DNA of 64,000 nt from Oscillospiraceae bacterium (GCA_021771715.1 JAETOO010000018.1:62001-126000), one strand, 5' to 3'. Positions 50,473-59,512 are shown, counted from the first letter of the stretch. The notes: generated from the sequence alone by a model not told the origin. Translations and numbers: made by a program.

Positions 50473-51306
50473 ATGAGTTTATCTTTGGAGAAAAAGAAGC
50501 AGCTGCTGCTTCAGGCATCGGAGGTGCGGGAACGGACGGCGGAGTTGATTGTGCACGGCGGGGGCGGGCATATCGGCGGCGATCTGTCGGAGACGGATGT
50601 GCTGGTGAATCTGTTCGACTACATGAAGCACGACCCGAAGAATCCGAAGTGGGACGGCAGAGATTACTTTGTGCTGAGTAAGGGGCACTCGGCGGAGGCG
50701 TACTACGTGTTGCTGAACGAGTACGGGTACGTGCCGCAGGGGGAGCTGGACGCGTTTGGGTCCTTTGGGGCGAAGCTCGGGGGACATCCGACGAAGAAGG
50801 TAAACGGCGTCGAGGCGAACACGGGCTCCCTGGGACACGGGATGGGGCTGGCGACCGGCATGGCGCTGGCGCTGAAAATGAACCGGAAGGATAATCGCGT
50901 CTTTGTGCTGACCGGTGACGGTGAGCTGGCGGAGGGCAGCAACTGGGAGGCGGCGATGTCGGCGGCGAAGTTCAAGCTGACGAATCTGACCTGGATCGTG
51001 GACCGCAACCGCCTGCAGATCAGCGGGAGCACGGAGGATGTGATGCCGCTGGACGATCTGGAGAAGAAGGCGGAATCGTTTGGCTTCCATGTGATTGTGA
51101 TCGACGGGCATGACATGGATGCGATCAGGGAGGCGCTCGAGAGCCGCACGGAGGGTAAGCCGACATGCATCATTGCGAACACCGTCAAGGGGAAAGGGCT
51201 GTACTGCGCAGAGAATCAGGCATCCTGGCATCACAAGACCCCGACGGCGGAGCAGCTGGAGCGGATGAAGGCGGATATGGAATCGTACAGAAAGGAGCTG
51301 GCATGA
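50473..51306 (+). CDS. Transketolase, N-terminal subunit
   Basis: A 277-residue protein equal to the thiamine-diphosphate binding half of transketolase. The TPP motif GDGELAEGSNWEAAMSAA is present, along with LSKGHSAEAYY and GSLGHGMGLATGMAL near the active site. With the next gene it forms a split, two-chain transketolase, which moves two-carbon units between sugar phosphates in the pentose phosphate pathway. A clear AGGAGG site lies 7 nt before ATG 50473. The 3' end overlaps the next gene by 4 nt (ATGA). Confidence 0.95.
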   Translation: MSLSLEKKKQLLLQASEVRERTAELIVHGGGGHIGGDLSETDVLVNLFDYMKHDPKNPKWDGRDYFVLSKGHSAEAYYVLLNEYGYVPQGELDAFGSFGAKLGGHPTKKVNGVEANTGSLGHGMGLATGMALALKMNRKDNRVFVLTGDGELAEGSNWEAAMSAAKFKLTNLTWIVDRNRLQISGSTEDVMPLDDLEKKAESFGFHVIVIDGHDMDAIREALESRTEGKPTCIIANTVKGKGLYCAENQASWHHKTPTAEQLERMKADMESYRKELA

Positions 51307-52241
51307 TGGAGAAGGAGACGTGCAGAGGTGCATTTTCAAAGAAAATTCTCGAGGAGGCAAAGAAGGATCGCGACATCGTAGTGGTCTGCACGGACTCGAG
51401 GGGCTCGGCATCGCTTGGCAGTTACCCGGAGGAGCTTCCGGAGCAGTTTGTGGAGATGGGGATTGCGGAGCAGAATTCCGTGACGGTGTCGGCCGGCATG
51501 GCGTACATGGGGAAAAAGGTCTACGCGATTGGACCGGCAAGCTTCTACAGCATGCGCTCGGCGGAGCAGGTGAAGGTCGATATGGCGTACTCGCACAATA
51601 ATGTCAAGGTCATCGGCATCAGCGGCGGTATCAGCTACGGCGCACTGGGCGCGACGCACCACTCTCTGCAGGACATTGCCCTGATGCGGGCGATTCCAAA
51701 CCTGATCGTCGAGATCCCGTCGGACGCGAGTCAGATGACAGGGCTGGTCGACGCGTTTCTGGCGACAGAGACACCGGCGTATATCCGGATCGGCCGCGGT
51801 GCGGTGCCGACGATCTACCCGAAGGATGTGAAGGTGGAGATCGGCAAGGCGATCCGACACGGAGACGGCACGGATGCGGCGATCATGGCCTGCGGGCAGA
51901 TGGTATGGCGCGCGCTGGAGGCGGCGAAGCTGCTGGAGGAGCAGGGAATCCACGTGAGCGTGTGGGATGTGCATTCGCTCAAGCCGTTTGACGAGGCGGC
52001 GGTCATCGAGGCGGCGCGCGCGTGCGGCTGCATCCTGACCGTGGAGGAGCACAGCATCTACGGCGGTCTCGGCAGCGCCGTGACCGAGGTAGTCTGCGCG
52101 AATCATCCGGTGCCGGTAGCGGTTGCAGGCATCCCGGATGAGGATGTACCAAACGGCAGTGACTCGGAGGTATTCGAACACCTGGAATTGGATCCGAAGG
52201 GAATCAGCGAGCGGGTGAAGAAACTGATGGAGCGAAAATAA
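51303..52241 (+). CDS. Transketolase, C-terminal subunit
   Basis: A 312-residue partner carrying the pyrimidine-binding and C-terminal domains (EMGIAEQNSVTVSAGMAYMG, then SYGALGATHHSLQDIALMRA and VWDVHSLKPFDEAA, with TVEEHSIYGGLGSAV). The Glu in MGIAEQN is the activating residue of TPP enzymes. Translation starts at ATG 51303 or 51306, in the overlap with the N-terminal subunit stop, which should keep the two chains in equal amounts. The longer frame from 51165 lies in the preceding gene. Expression is probably controlled by the divergent DeoR protein. Confidence 0.95.
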   Translation: MMEKETCRGAFSKKILEEAKKDRDIVVVCTDSRGSASLGSYPEELPEQFVEMGIAEQNSVTVSAGMAYMGKKVYAIGPASFYSMRSAEQVKVDMAYSHNNVKVIGISGGISYGALGATHHSLQDIALMRAIPNLIVEIPSDASQMTGLVDAFLATETPAYIRIGRGAVPTIYPKDVKVEIGKAIRHGDGTDAAIMACGQMVWRALEAAKLLEEQGIHVSVWDVHSLKPFDEAAVIEAARACGCILTVEEHSIYGGLGSAVTEVVCANHPVPVAVAGIPDEDVPNGSDSEVFEHLELDPKGISERVKKLMERK

Positions 52242-52270
52242 GGAAAAACAGGTGACAGGACAGGCGCGCC

Positions 52271-52350
52271 GACAGCGAGAACGCGGAGACGGATGACATG
52301 CAGGCGTGCTGACAGCGAGAACGCGGAGACGGATGACATGCAGGCACGCT
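52271..52350. repeat. 40-nt tandem repeat, two full copies
   Basis: The 40-nt unit begins GACAGCGAGAACGCGGAGAC at 52271 and again at 52311. The copies differ only in GTGC/ACGC near the end, and a partial match sits just before (CAGGCGCGCC). It lies downstream of the transketolase genes. Confidence 0.85.
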
Positions 52351-52384
52351 GGCAGAGAAAAAGTGGCGGCGATGGAATAACAAT

Positions 52385-52410
52385 GGCCCCGGAGAGTTAT
52401 CTCCGGGGCC
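52385..52410. terminator. Strong GC hairpin after the transketolase operon
   Basis: GGCCCCGGAGA (52385-52395) pairs perfectly with TCTCCGGGGCC (52400-52410) around GTTA. No pure T-run follows on the plus strand (TGCGTTTGC). The downstream minus-strand gene ends 19 nt away, so it may serve both. Confidence 0.6.
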
Positions 52411-52428
52411 TGCGTTTGCTGAAAATTC

Positions 52429-52941
52429 TTATTTTTTCTTTTTGCTCTTGCTCTTCTGTTCCTTCGCTTCCTCTTCCTTGAGCTTCTTCTCCGCTCTCGT
52501 GAGCTTTGCTCTGAGCTTCTGCATCATGCTCTTTTTCTTCTGAGGAGTCTCGAGCGGTCCGCGCACGCCGCGCACCTCCATGATGTAGATGCCGCTGACG
52601 ACTGCCTTGACCTCCTTCTTGACCGGGATCGTGTCGAAGATCGCCGAGTCGGCGACGAGCGTCATGATCCTGGGGCCGACCTTCGCCTTGACGATCGGGA
52701 GCTTGGAGCGGCGCATGAGCTTTGGCGTCTGGTCGATCACCATCTGCGGCAGCCCGGATTCCTTGATCGGCATGAGCTTTTTATCAATGATCAGCATCGA
52801 GACGGTCTGCTTTGCGGCTTCCATCTGCTCCTGCTGGGCAGCCTGCTTTCTCTGCATTCTCCGTCCGAGCACGTAGAGGACGACCAACGCGATCACGAGA
52901 AGGATCAGGATAACGATCAGTACCTTGAGAAATGTTGACAT
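52429..52941 (-). CDS. Small single-span membrane protein of unknown function
   Basis: A 170-residue protein: an N-terminal membrane span (about 5-25, KVLIVILILLVIALVVLYVL), then a basic segment, then a compact domain (VSMLIIDKKLMPIKESGLPQ, then KAKVGPRIMTLVADSAIFD and VKAVVSGIYIMEVRGVRG), ending in a Lys-rich coiled tail (KLTRAEKKLKEEEAKEQKSK). The family is unknown to me by name; similar proteins occur widely in Lachnospiraceae, as far as I recall. Likely topology is N-out with the domain in the cytoplasm. GGGAGGG lies upstream of ATG 52941. Confidence 0.78.
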   Translation of the reverse strand: MSTFLKVLIVILILLVIALVVLYVLGRRMQRKQAAQQEQMEAAKQTVSMLIIDKKLMPIKESGLPQMVIDQTPKLMRRSKLPIVKAKVGPRIMTLVADSAIFDTIPVKKEVKAVVSGIYIMEVRGVRGPLETPQKKKSMMQKLRAKLTRAEKKLKEEEAKEQKSKSKKKK

Positions 52942-53102
52942 ATGTACCCTCCCACAAACAAAATTCGGATTTTATTTTAGCATTGTTTGGTAAAAAGTGC
53001 AACCAGTAAATGCCACAATCCCGTATTACGACGTCTGTGAGGGGAGCTTTGTTGAACTGCTTCAGGTTGACCGCCGACTGCCCGCGGATCAAAGCGGCAG
53101 TG

Positions 53103-53471
53103 TCACCCCTTCGACCCCACCGGAGCGCCGCCGCCCATCAGTTTTCCGTTCTTGTCGTAGATTCTCCCCTTGGAATCCACCCGGCCGCCCTCGGGAACCT
53201 GCCAGCCGCCGTCGTCATCGAAGGTATTCCCCTGCGGATCGACAATATTTCCTCTGCTGTCCCTGTGGGAGCCCTCCGGCGGCTGGAATCCCTGACCGGT
53301 GACAGAGTCAGGCTCCGCAGAGGAGTCCGCCGGAGTGTCCTGCTCCGTCTCATCCGAGGCGGATAACTCGGTCATTTTCTCTGTCTCCTTGACCTCCGGA
53401 GTCCTGCCGCATCCGGCCAATCCTACCACGATACAGGAAACCAGAATCATTTGTCCTACACTCTTTTTCAT
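53103..53471 (-). CDS. Small lipoprotein of unknown function
   Basis: A 122-residue lipoprotein. The lipobox VGLAGC places the lipid at C21. The mature part opens with an acidic linker (EVKETEKMTELSASDETEQD), followed by three similar Gly/Asp-rich segments (HRDSRGNIVDPQGN, WQVPEGGRVDSKGR, IYDKNGKLMGGG). These repeat a xDxxGxIxDxxGN pattern that may bind Ca2+ or form a small beta structure. I chose ATG 53471, since AAAGGGG is 10 nt from it and only 1 nt from ATG 53480. No linked neighbours. Confidence 0.8.
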   Translation of the reverse strand: MKKSVGQMILVSCIVVGLAGCGRTPEVKETEKMTELSASDETEQDTPADSSAEPDSVTGQGFQPPEGSHRDSRGNIVDPQGNTFDDDGGWQVPEGGRVDSKGRIYDKNGKLMGGGAPVGSKG

Positions 53472-53690
53472 AAATCGCATGCCCCTTTCTCCGATCCGGC
53501 ACCGTTGATGCAGGATGACTAAGCGTGATTTTTTCCGAAATCCATTTCATATTAGATCGCGGAAGAGAGAAATACTACAGGCTTTTTATTAGGGGTTTAT
53601 TGAGATTTTATTAAGAAGCTTGATCACGGATAGCATCTGTATCGATCCTGCGCCGTGTCTATAAATACGCTGCAGGAGTTACAATCACCC

Positions 53691-53719
53691 TTGCCATTGT
53701 ATCTCTGCGGAGATATAAT
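53691..53719 (+). promoter_or_regulatory. Promoter with overlapping operator-like palindrome (DUF3990/XRE pair)
   Basis: TTGCCA at 53691-53696, a 17-nt spacer and a perfect TATAAT at 53714-53719. TATCTC-TGCG-GAGATA, an inverted repeat at 53700-53715, lies in the spacer and enters the -10 box, so a bound protein would block the promoter. The XRE protein of this operon is the natural candidate. Confidence 0.65.
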
Positions 53720-53731
53720 TGAGAAGAGGTG

Positions 53732-54415
53732 ATGAAAATGGGGAAGGTACTTTATCACGGCTCGGACCATATCATTGAGCGGCCCGAATATGGGAAGGGC
53801 ATGAGGACCAATGACTACGGGAAGGGTTTTTACTGTACGGAGAATCTGGAGCTTGCGAAAGAGTGGGCCTGCGCAAAGCAAACGGATGGATATGCCAACA
53901 TCTATGAGCTGGATATGGAGGGACTGGAGGTCCTGAACCTGAATGCTCCACCGTACCACATTTTGAACTGGCTGGCCCTGCTGGCGGAGAACAGGACGTA
54001 CTGGCAGAATGGCAGTATTGCGCAGGAGGCGAAGCAATATCTGAAGGAGCAGTTTCTGATCGATATTTCCGGGTATGATGTGCTGATCGGATACCGGGCG
54101 GACGATTCCTATTTTTCTTTTGCGCAGGATTTTGTGTCAGGCGCGATTTCTCTGCAGAAGCTGTCAACGGCGATGCGGCTTGGAAAACTGGGAGAGCAGG
54201 TGGTGCTAAAAAGCTGCTCTGCCTTTGACAGAATCCACTATGTGGGGAACGAGCCGGTTGACGCCGGGGAGTATTATCAGAGGAAGATGCAGAGGGAAAA
54301 AGAGGCGAGAAGGGAGTACCGCAGCACAAAGAAGCGTACCTCTTATCTGGATGAATTGTTTATCATTGATATCATGAGGGAGGGGATGCAGAATGACGAT
54401 CCGCGCCTACGATGA
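53732..54415 (+). CDS. DUF3990 protein, possible ADP-ribosyltransferase-like toxin
   Basis: A 227-residue protein of DUF3990 type. It opens VLYHGSDHIIERPEYGKGMR and continues NDYGKGFYCTENLELAKEWA. The YHGS and G(K)GFYxT motifs resemble the H-Y part of ADP-ribosyltransferase and related NAD+-using folds. A conserved acidic third residue cannot be fixed from one sequence. Its overlap of 23 nt with the following XRE gene and the shared promoter suggest a toxin-antitoxin pair; related modules with DUF3791 are, I recall, common in clostridia. Starts at GTG 53729, ATG 53732 or ATG 53738 are all possible, and the last best fits the ribosome spacing. Confidence 0.75.
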   Translation: MKMGKVLYHGSDHIIERPEYGKGMRTNDYGKGFYCTENLELAKEWACAKQTDGYANIYELDMEGLEVLNLNAPPYHILNWLALLAENRTYWQNGSIAQEAKQYLKEQFLIDISGYDVLIGYRADDSYFSFAQDFVSGAISLQKLSTAMRLGKLGEQVVLKSCSAFDRIHYVGNEPVDAGEYYQRKMQREKEARREYRSTKKRTSYLDELFIIDIMREGMQNDDPRLR

Positions 54416-55034
54416 GGATTACGTGATGTCCGCGCAGCGCATCCTGGGAGATATGATGGATTTTGCCATGAACACGCTGAACTATGACGGGGATACGTTT
54501 TTTTCGATGTTCATCGTGTCTGGCCTGGCACGCCAGTTTGGGAGGGGGAATCCCACCTATGTGGCGGGTAGAACGGGGTGTGAGCTGGCAAGGGAGGTGC
54601 TGCGGGAGAGCGGCTTGAAAGAGCCCGCCGTCCCGGATGAGATGTATATGGATAAATCCCCGGAATACTGGAGCGGGTGGGCGCTTGCGTACTATCAGTG
54701 GTATACGGGGAGGAGCTTTGCAAGGATCCACAAGGCAGTTCGAATCGGAACAATCCTGGATATGTATCACACGCTGCACGAGGCGGACATCATGAAATTT
54801 GTGACAGTCATGGATGAGAAGCTGCAGGACTATTATACGGATACCAACCTGAAGCGGCTGCGCACCGGCATGGGTCTGTCCCAGAGGGAGCTTGCGCAGT
54901 TATCCGGCGTCGCACAGCGGCAGATCCAGCTCTTGGAGGAAAGGCACAGGGATATCAATAAGACACAGGCGCTCACACTTTATAAGCTTGGAAAGGTGCT
55001 GCACTGTGCGTGTGAGGATCTGCTGGAGATTTAG
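54393..55034 (+). CDS. XRE family helix-turn-helix protein, probable antitoxin/repressor
   Basis: A 213-residue protein. The C-terminal HTH is of the Cro/CI type (LKRLRTGMGLSQRELAQLSG, then VAQRQIQLLEERHRDINKTQ, about 152-205). The N-terminal two thirds are helical (DMMDFAMNTLNYDGDTFFSM, then YWSGWALAYYQWYTGRSFAR) and resemble the companion part of DUF3990/DUF3791 modules, possibly binding the toxin. The gene overlaps DUF3990 by 23 nt. It most likely neutralises the partner and represses the promoter at 53691. GAGGGAGGGG lies upstream of ATG 54393. Confidence 0.82.
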   Translation: MTIRAYDEDYVMSAQRILGDMMDFAMNTLNYDGDTFFSMFIVSGLARQFGRGNPTYVAGRTGCELAREVLRESGLKEPAVPDEMYMDKSPEYWSGWALAYYQWYTGRSFARIHKAVRIGTILDMYHTLHEADIMKFVTVMDEKLQDYYTDTNLKRLRTGMGLSQRELAQLSGVAQRQIQLLEERHRDINKTQALTLYKLGKVLHCACEDLLEI

Positions 55035-55189
55035 AGCTGCAAAGTACAGCGCAATCGCTTTGCATGCGCAATGGTGCCTGCAAAGCAGGCATGTAAGTTT
55101 TGGTTTTGGTCTGCAACTTGGGGGAGATTTTGCTCTTGACGGCAAAGTTCGCGAGAACACGTATATCAGGAGAAGGAGGATGGGCACAG

Positions 55190-57553
55190 ATGAGTTACAA
55201 AGTGAGAAAACACGAGGAATTTACGCTCTTTGAAAACGAGGGCGGCGCGGTGCTCGGGATGCGCAGGCCGCGCGTGATCGAGCAGGACGGGTATGTCTTT
55301 AAGGATCTCGCCGGGACGGGGGAGCTGCTGCCGTATGAGGACTGGCGGCTGGACGCGCGCACGCGGGCCGAGGATCTGGCGGGGCGGCTGTCGGTTGAGG
55401 AGATCGCGGGGCTGATGCTGTATTCGTCGCACCAGCTGGTGCCGTTTCGCAGCACGGGGCCGTTTGCGGCGCATTATGACGGGAAATCGTATGAGGAGGC
55501 GGGCGTGCCGAAATGGGCGCTGACTGACGAGCAGAAGACGCTGATCTGTGAGGACAATATCCGCCATATCCTGCTGATGAAGGTCGACGATGCGGACACC
55601 TCCGCGCGCTGGAGCAACGCGCTGCAGTCGCTGGCGGAGGAGCAGCCGTGGGGGATTCCGGTGAACCTGTCCTCTGACCCGAGGCATGGGGCGTCGGGCG
55701 CGGGGGCGGAGTACAAGTCTGCGGGCGTCGATGTCTCGAAGTGGCCGGAGGGGCTGGGGATGACCGCGACGTTTTCTCCCGAGCTGTGTAAAAAATATAC
55801 GGAGGCAGTGTCGAAGGAGTACCGCGCGCTCGGGATCACGACGGCGCTCGGGCCGCAGGTGGATCTCGCGACGGAGCCGCGCTGGATGCGGTATGAGGAC
55901 ACGTTCGGCGGGGAGTTTGAGATGACGCGGGCGATGGCGAAGGCGGTGTGCGACGGCCTGCAGACGACGGAGGGTGCGCCGGACGGCTGGGGACGCGACA
56001 GCATTGTCGCGATGGCAAAGCACTGGCCGGGCGGCGGCACCGGGGAGGGCGGCCGCGATGCGCACTATGCGTTCGGCAAGTGTGCGGTGTACCCGGGCGG
56101 CAAGTTTGAGCAGCATATGCGCGTGTTTACGGAGGGCGCGCTCTCCCTGGACGGGCCGACCGGGCAGGTGGCCTCGATCATGCCGTACTACACAATCTCC
56201 TGGGACCAGGATCAGAAAAATAAGGAGAATGTCGGCAATTCCTACAGCGAGTACCTGATTCACGACCTGCTGCGTGAAACGTACGGGTACGACGGCGTGC
56301 TCTGCACGGACTGGGGGATCACGGGGGATCCGGCGCCGGTGATGGACTCGTTCGGGAGCCGCTGCTACGGGGTCGAGCAGCTCTCGGAGGCGGAGCGGCA
56401 CCTGCGGATTATTCTGAACGGGGTCGACCAGTTCGGCGGAAATAACGCGAAAGCGCCGATCATCGAGGCGTACCGGATCGGCTGCGAGCGGTACGGGGAG
56501 CCTGTGATGCGGGCGCGGATGGAGCAGTCGGCGGTGCGGCTGCTGACGAATCTGTTCCGCGTGGGGCTGTTTGAGAATCCGTATCTGGATCCCGAGGAGA
56601 GCAGCCGGATCGTGGGCGCGCCGGAGTTTGTCGCAGACGGCATGGAGGCGCAGCGCGCGTCGGTCGTGCTGCTGAAAAATAAGAACCGCTGCCTGCCGCT
56701 CGCGAGAGGGATCAAGGTCTACATTCCGGACCGGAGGATCCGCGCGCGGAAGAATTTCTTCCGGGGCATGGACGAGGAGCAGGTGATCACGCCGGTGACG
56801 GAGGAACTGATCGCCCGAATGTCAGATGGAGTGTCTGGGTGCGCAGATAAGGTGACGGGAGAGCCGGAAGAGACGGCGAACAGCGCGGGACAGACGACAG
56901 GGAGCGTAGAACAGGCGGCAGGGAACGCGGGAACGACATCAGGTGGTAAAGGCCAGTCGGAGGGGGCGGCATCGGAGCGTTTGTTTTACTTGGCAGATAC
57001 GCCGGAGGAAGCGGATGCGGCGATTGTCTTTGTCGAAAGTCCGCTCTCGGACGCCTACTCGGAGAACGATGTGAGAGGCGGGGGCAACGGCTATTTGCCG
57101 CTGACGCTGCAGTACCGCCCGTATACGGCGAATGCGGCGCGGGAGCACAGCATCGCGGGAGGCGATTTCCGGGAGCCGTCGGCGGACCGCGGCTATCGCG
57201 GGAAGACGAACACGGCGGCGAACGAGGCGGATCTCGACAACATCCTGGAGACAAAGCGCGCGATGGGCGACAAGCCGGTCATCGTCTGCATGCGGGTGCA
57301 CAATCCGGCGGTCGTCGCAGAGTTTGAGCCCGCTGCGGACGGCATTTTCGCGGAGTTCGGCGTGCAGAAGGAGGCGGTGCTCGACCTCATATTCGGAAAT
57401 GCAAAGCCTGCGGGCCGTCTGCCGGTCATCCTGCCGGCGGATATGGAGACGGTGGAGCGCCATGCGGAGGATGTGTTTGACGATATCATGCCGTACACGG
57501 ACGAGGAAGGACAGGTGTATGCGTTCGGGTACGGGCTGCGCTACGAGGAGTAA
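55190..57553 (+). CDS. Glycoside hydrolase family 3 enzyme (second)
   Basis: A 787-residue GH3 protein with no signal peptide. It has a longer N-terminal domain than the enzyme at 1964. The nucleophile is expected at D374 in GVLCTDWGITGDP; the catalytic barrel also shows MTATFSPELCKKYTEAVSKE and MAKHWPGGGTGEGGRD. A low-complexity linker (about 553-595, ETANSAGQTTGSVEQAAGN) lies in the middle of the second domain, similar in style to that of the other GH3. It resembles GH3 enzymes annotated as exo-beta-glycosidases for plant or host glycans; the substrate is not decided. AGAAGGAGG lies 10 nt before ATG 55190. Confidence 0.93.
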   Translation: MSYKVRKHEEFTLFENEGGAVLGMRRPRVIEQDGYVFKDLAGTGELLPYEDWRLDARTRAEDLAGRLSVEEIAGLMLYSSHQLVPFRSTGPFAAHYDGKSYEEAGVPKWALTDEQKTLICEDNIRHILLMKVDDADTSARWSNALQSLAEEQPWGIPVNLSSDPRHGASGAGAEYKSAGVDVSKWPEGLGMTATFSPELCKKYTEAVSKEYRALGITTALGPQVDLATEPRWMRYEDTFGGEFEMTRAMAKAVCDGLQTTEGAPDGWGRDSIVAMAKHWPGGGTGEGGRDAHYAFGKCAVYPGGKFEQHMRVFTEGALSLDGPTGQVASIMPYYTISWDQDQKNKENVGNSYSEYLIHDLLRETYGYDGVLCTDWGITGDPAPVMDSFGSRCYGVEQLSEAERHLRIILNGVDQFGGNNAKAPIIEAYRIGCERYGEPVMRARMEQSAVRLLTNLFRVGLFENPYLDPEESSRIVGAPEFVADGMEAQRASVVLLKNKNRCLPLARGIKVYIPDRRIRARKNFFRGMDEEQVITPVTEELIARMSDGVSGCADKVTGEPEETANSAGQTTGSVEQAAGNAGTTSGGKGQSEGAASERLFYLADTPEEADAAIVFVESPLSDAYSENDVRGGGNGYLPLTLQYRPYTANAAREHSIAGGDFREPSADRGYRGKTNTAANEADLDNILETKRAMGDKPVIVCMRVHNPAVVAEFEPAADGIFAEFGVQKEAVLDLIFGNAKPAGRLPVILPADMETVERHAEDVFDDIMPYTDEEGQVYAFGYGLRYEE

Positions 57554-57675
57554 GGAAGAGCTGGGCCGCCTATGAGCGTTGCTGCTGCGGGTGCAGGGAG
57601 AGCCAGGCGGAATCGTGAAAAAACTGTGTGCTTTTTCTTAATTCTTTATTTTCCAGTGCAAATCCGGGAAAGGTA

Positions 57676-57684
57676 TGGTATACT
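57676..57684 (+). promoter_or_regulatory. Extended -10 promoter of the foldase gene
   Basis: TG-G-TATACT at 57676-57684, an extended -10 box with no good -35. Transcription would start near 57690, about 45 nt before ATG 57735. Confidence 0.5.
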
Positions 57685-57734
57685 GGTTAAAGTTTTACGA
57701 AAAAAAATTAACAGATCAGGAGAGGTTTTATAAA

Positions 57735-59081
57735 ATGAGAAGAAAGCATTTATTTATGGCTCTGATGTGCGCAGTATCGCTGACGATGACGTCTGTGATG
57801 CCGATGGTGTCAATAGCGGAGGAGACGGAGGCGGTGACGGAATCTGCAGAGGACGCGACGGAGGGCGCGGAGAAAGCGACAGAGGCTCCGGAGGGTGATT
57901 CCGAGGCGGAGACCGGGGATGAGGCAGAGTCAGAGACGGAGGAGCCGCTCGAGCTCGTCGAGCGCCCGGACTATCAGGCATCCGAGTACGTGGAGCTCGG
58001 AGAGTACAAGGGGCTGACGGTGCAGGTGAGCCCGCTGACGGTGTCGGACGAGGAGGTGGTTCGCCAGATTCGCGCGAACGGCGGAAGCGACATCCTCGAG
58101 GAGATCACGGAGGGCACGGTGGAGCTCGGCGATACGGCGAACATTGACTATGAGGGCAAGCTGGACGGCGTGGCGTTTGACGGCGGCACGGCGCAGGATT
58201 ATGATCTGGAAATCGGCTCCGGCACGTTTATCGACGGGTTCGAGGACGGGCTGGTCGGCGTCGCAGTCGGTGAGACGGTAGATCTGCCGCTGACGTTCCC
58301 GGAGAACTATACGGAGGAGCTGGCGGGGAAGGATGTCATCTTTACCGTGACGGTAAATTCGGTGAAGCGGATGCCGGAGCTGACCTCGGAGGTTGTGGAC
58401 AAGATTACCGATGGTGAGTATTCCGATGTGGATACGTACAAGGAGTCGGTGCGCGCGGAGCTGCTGCAGATCAAGGAAGATTCCCGTGAGAGCGAGATCA
58501 ACAATGCGCTGCTGACGCAGATTGCATCCGCGTCCACGATTAAGGATTACCCGCAGGAGCTGGTGGATTACGTAGTGGCGAATATGACGAATTACTACAA
58601 GCAGTATGCGGACATGTACAGCATGGAGTTTGAGGAGTTCCTGGATTCCTACATGGGCCTGACCGAGGAGGAGTTTGAGGCGCAGGCAGAGCTGGCGGCG
58701 AAGCAGGGACTGCAGGCGGAGCTGTATCTCAAGGCGATCGCGGAGAAGGAGGGCATCGAGCTCTCCGACGAGGAGTACACGGCGAAGTGCCAGGAGTATG
58801 CGGACCGGAACGGGTATTCCTCTGTGGAGGAGTTCACGGCTGCGTATGAGGAGAGCGAGATCCGTCTGAGCGCGCTCCAGGAGAAGGTGCTTGCCTTCAT
58901 CACGGAGAATGCGACCGTGGAGGAGCAGACCGAGGCGGAGTCCGAGAGCGACGGCGCGTCAGAGGGAGAGAGCGAAGCTGTCTCAGAGGGACAGAGCGAG
59001 GAAGTCTCAGAGACCGAGAGCGAGACTGCTGCAGAGTCCGGGACGGAAGCGGAGTCTGAGGGTGAGTCCGAAGCGGAATGA
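57735..59081 (+). CDS. Exported FKBP/trigger-factor-like peptidyl-prolyl isomerase
   Basis: A 448-residue protein. The signal peptide ends near SIAEE (about 27). An acidic Glu/Ala linker is followed by a trigger-factor-like strand (YKGLTVQVSPLTVSDEEVVR). An FKBP domain (about 125-205, GDTANIDYEGKLDGVAFDGG, then IDGFEDGLVGVAVGE) and a trigger-factor C-terminal helical region (about 215-395) follow. The tail (about 400-448) is Glu/Ser-rich with repeats of ESE, SEGQSEE and SEGESEAE. It should fold secreted proteins outside the membrane, like PrsA. ATG 57735 is about 11 nt from AGGAGAGG. Confidence 0.9.
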   Translation: MRRKHLFMALMCAVSLTMTSVMPMVSIAEETEAVTESAEDATEGAEKATEAPEGDSEAETGDEAESETEEPLELVERPDYQASEYVELGEYKGLTVQVSPLTVSDEEVVRQIRANGGSDILEEITEGTVELGDTANIDYEGKLDGVAFDGGTAQDYDLEIGSGTFIDGFEDGLVGVAVGETVDLPLTFPENYTEELAGKDVIFTVTVNSVKRMPELTSEVVDKITDGEYSDVDTYKESVRAELLQIKEDSRESEINNALLTQIASASTIKDYPQELVDYVVANMTNYYKQYADMYSMEFEEFLDSYMGLTEEEFEAQAELAAKQGLQAELYLKAIAEKEGIELSDEEYTAKCQEYADRNGYSSVEEFTAAYEESEIRLSALQEKVLAFITENATVEEQTEAESESDGASEGESEAVSEGQSEEVSETESETAAESGTEAESEGESEAE

Positions 59082-59095
59082 AGATAAGTCAGGAG

Positions 59096-59215
59096 CCAGA
59101 CCGGCGGAAGCAAGAGAAGTAAGAAAAGCCAGACTGGCGGAAGCAAGAGAAGTAAGAAAAGCCAGACCGGCGGAAACAAGAGAAGTAAGAAAAGCCGGGC
59201 CGGTCGAATCAGGAT
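59096..59215. repeat. 33-nt tandem repeat, 3.6 copies
   Basis: The unit CCAGACTGGCGGAAGCAAGA plus 13 nt begins at 59096, 59129 and 59162, with a partial copy at 59195. It starts 14 nt after the foldase stop codon. The rest of the gap to 59512 shows no gene; a weak AGGG-type hairpin followed by TTTTTC at about 59262-59286 may end the foldase transcript. Confidence 0.88.
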
Positions 59216-59512
59216 AAGGCAGAAAGGCTGAGTTAGAGACACACAGGAAAGGGTATCACGGCGGGAGGGTTGTGAGCGCCCTTTTTCTGTTGAGGGACTA
59301 AGCCGGAGAATTGGAGTAAATCGCGAAGCGCGTTCCTATTCGTGGCCGACAAAGCTGCGAACGGAAACGAATTATCGGATGTGTCTCGGAGCCAGGAACA
59401 GAGTGCCAGGGAGACGTACGGTATTGTGCTAGGGAGTTCAGAGCCGGATAACATTGTGCCGGATATCTGGAAGTCGGTGTTAGTTAGAGCAGGGTGAGAA
59501 AGGGAGAGCTAC

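Noticed and set aside
55166-56401. 411-codon minus-strand frame opposite the second GH3 gene
   Set aside because: Low-complexity Arg/His/Leu shadow with no domain.
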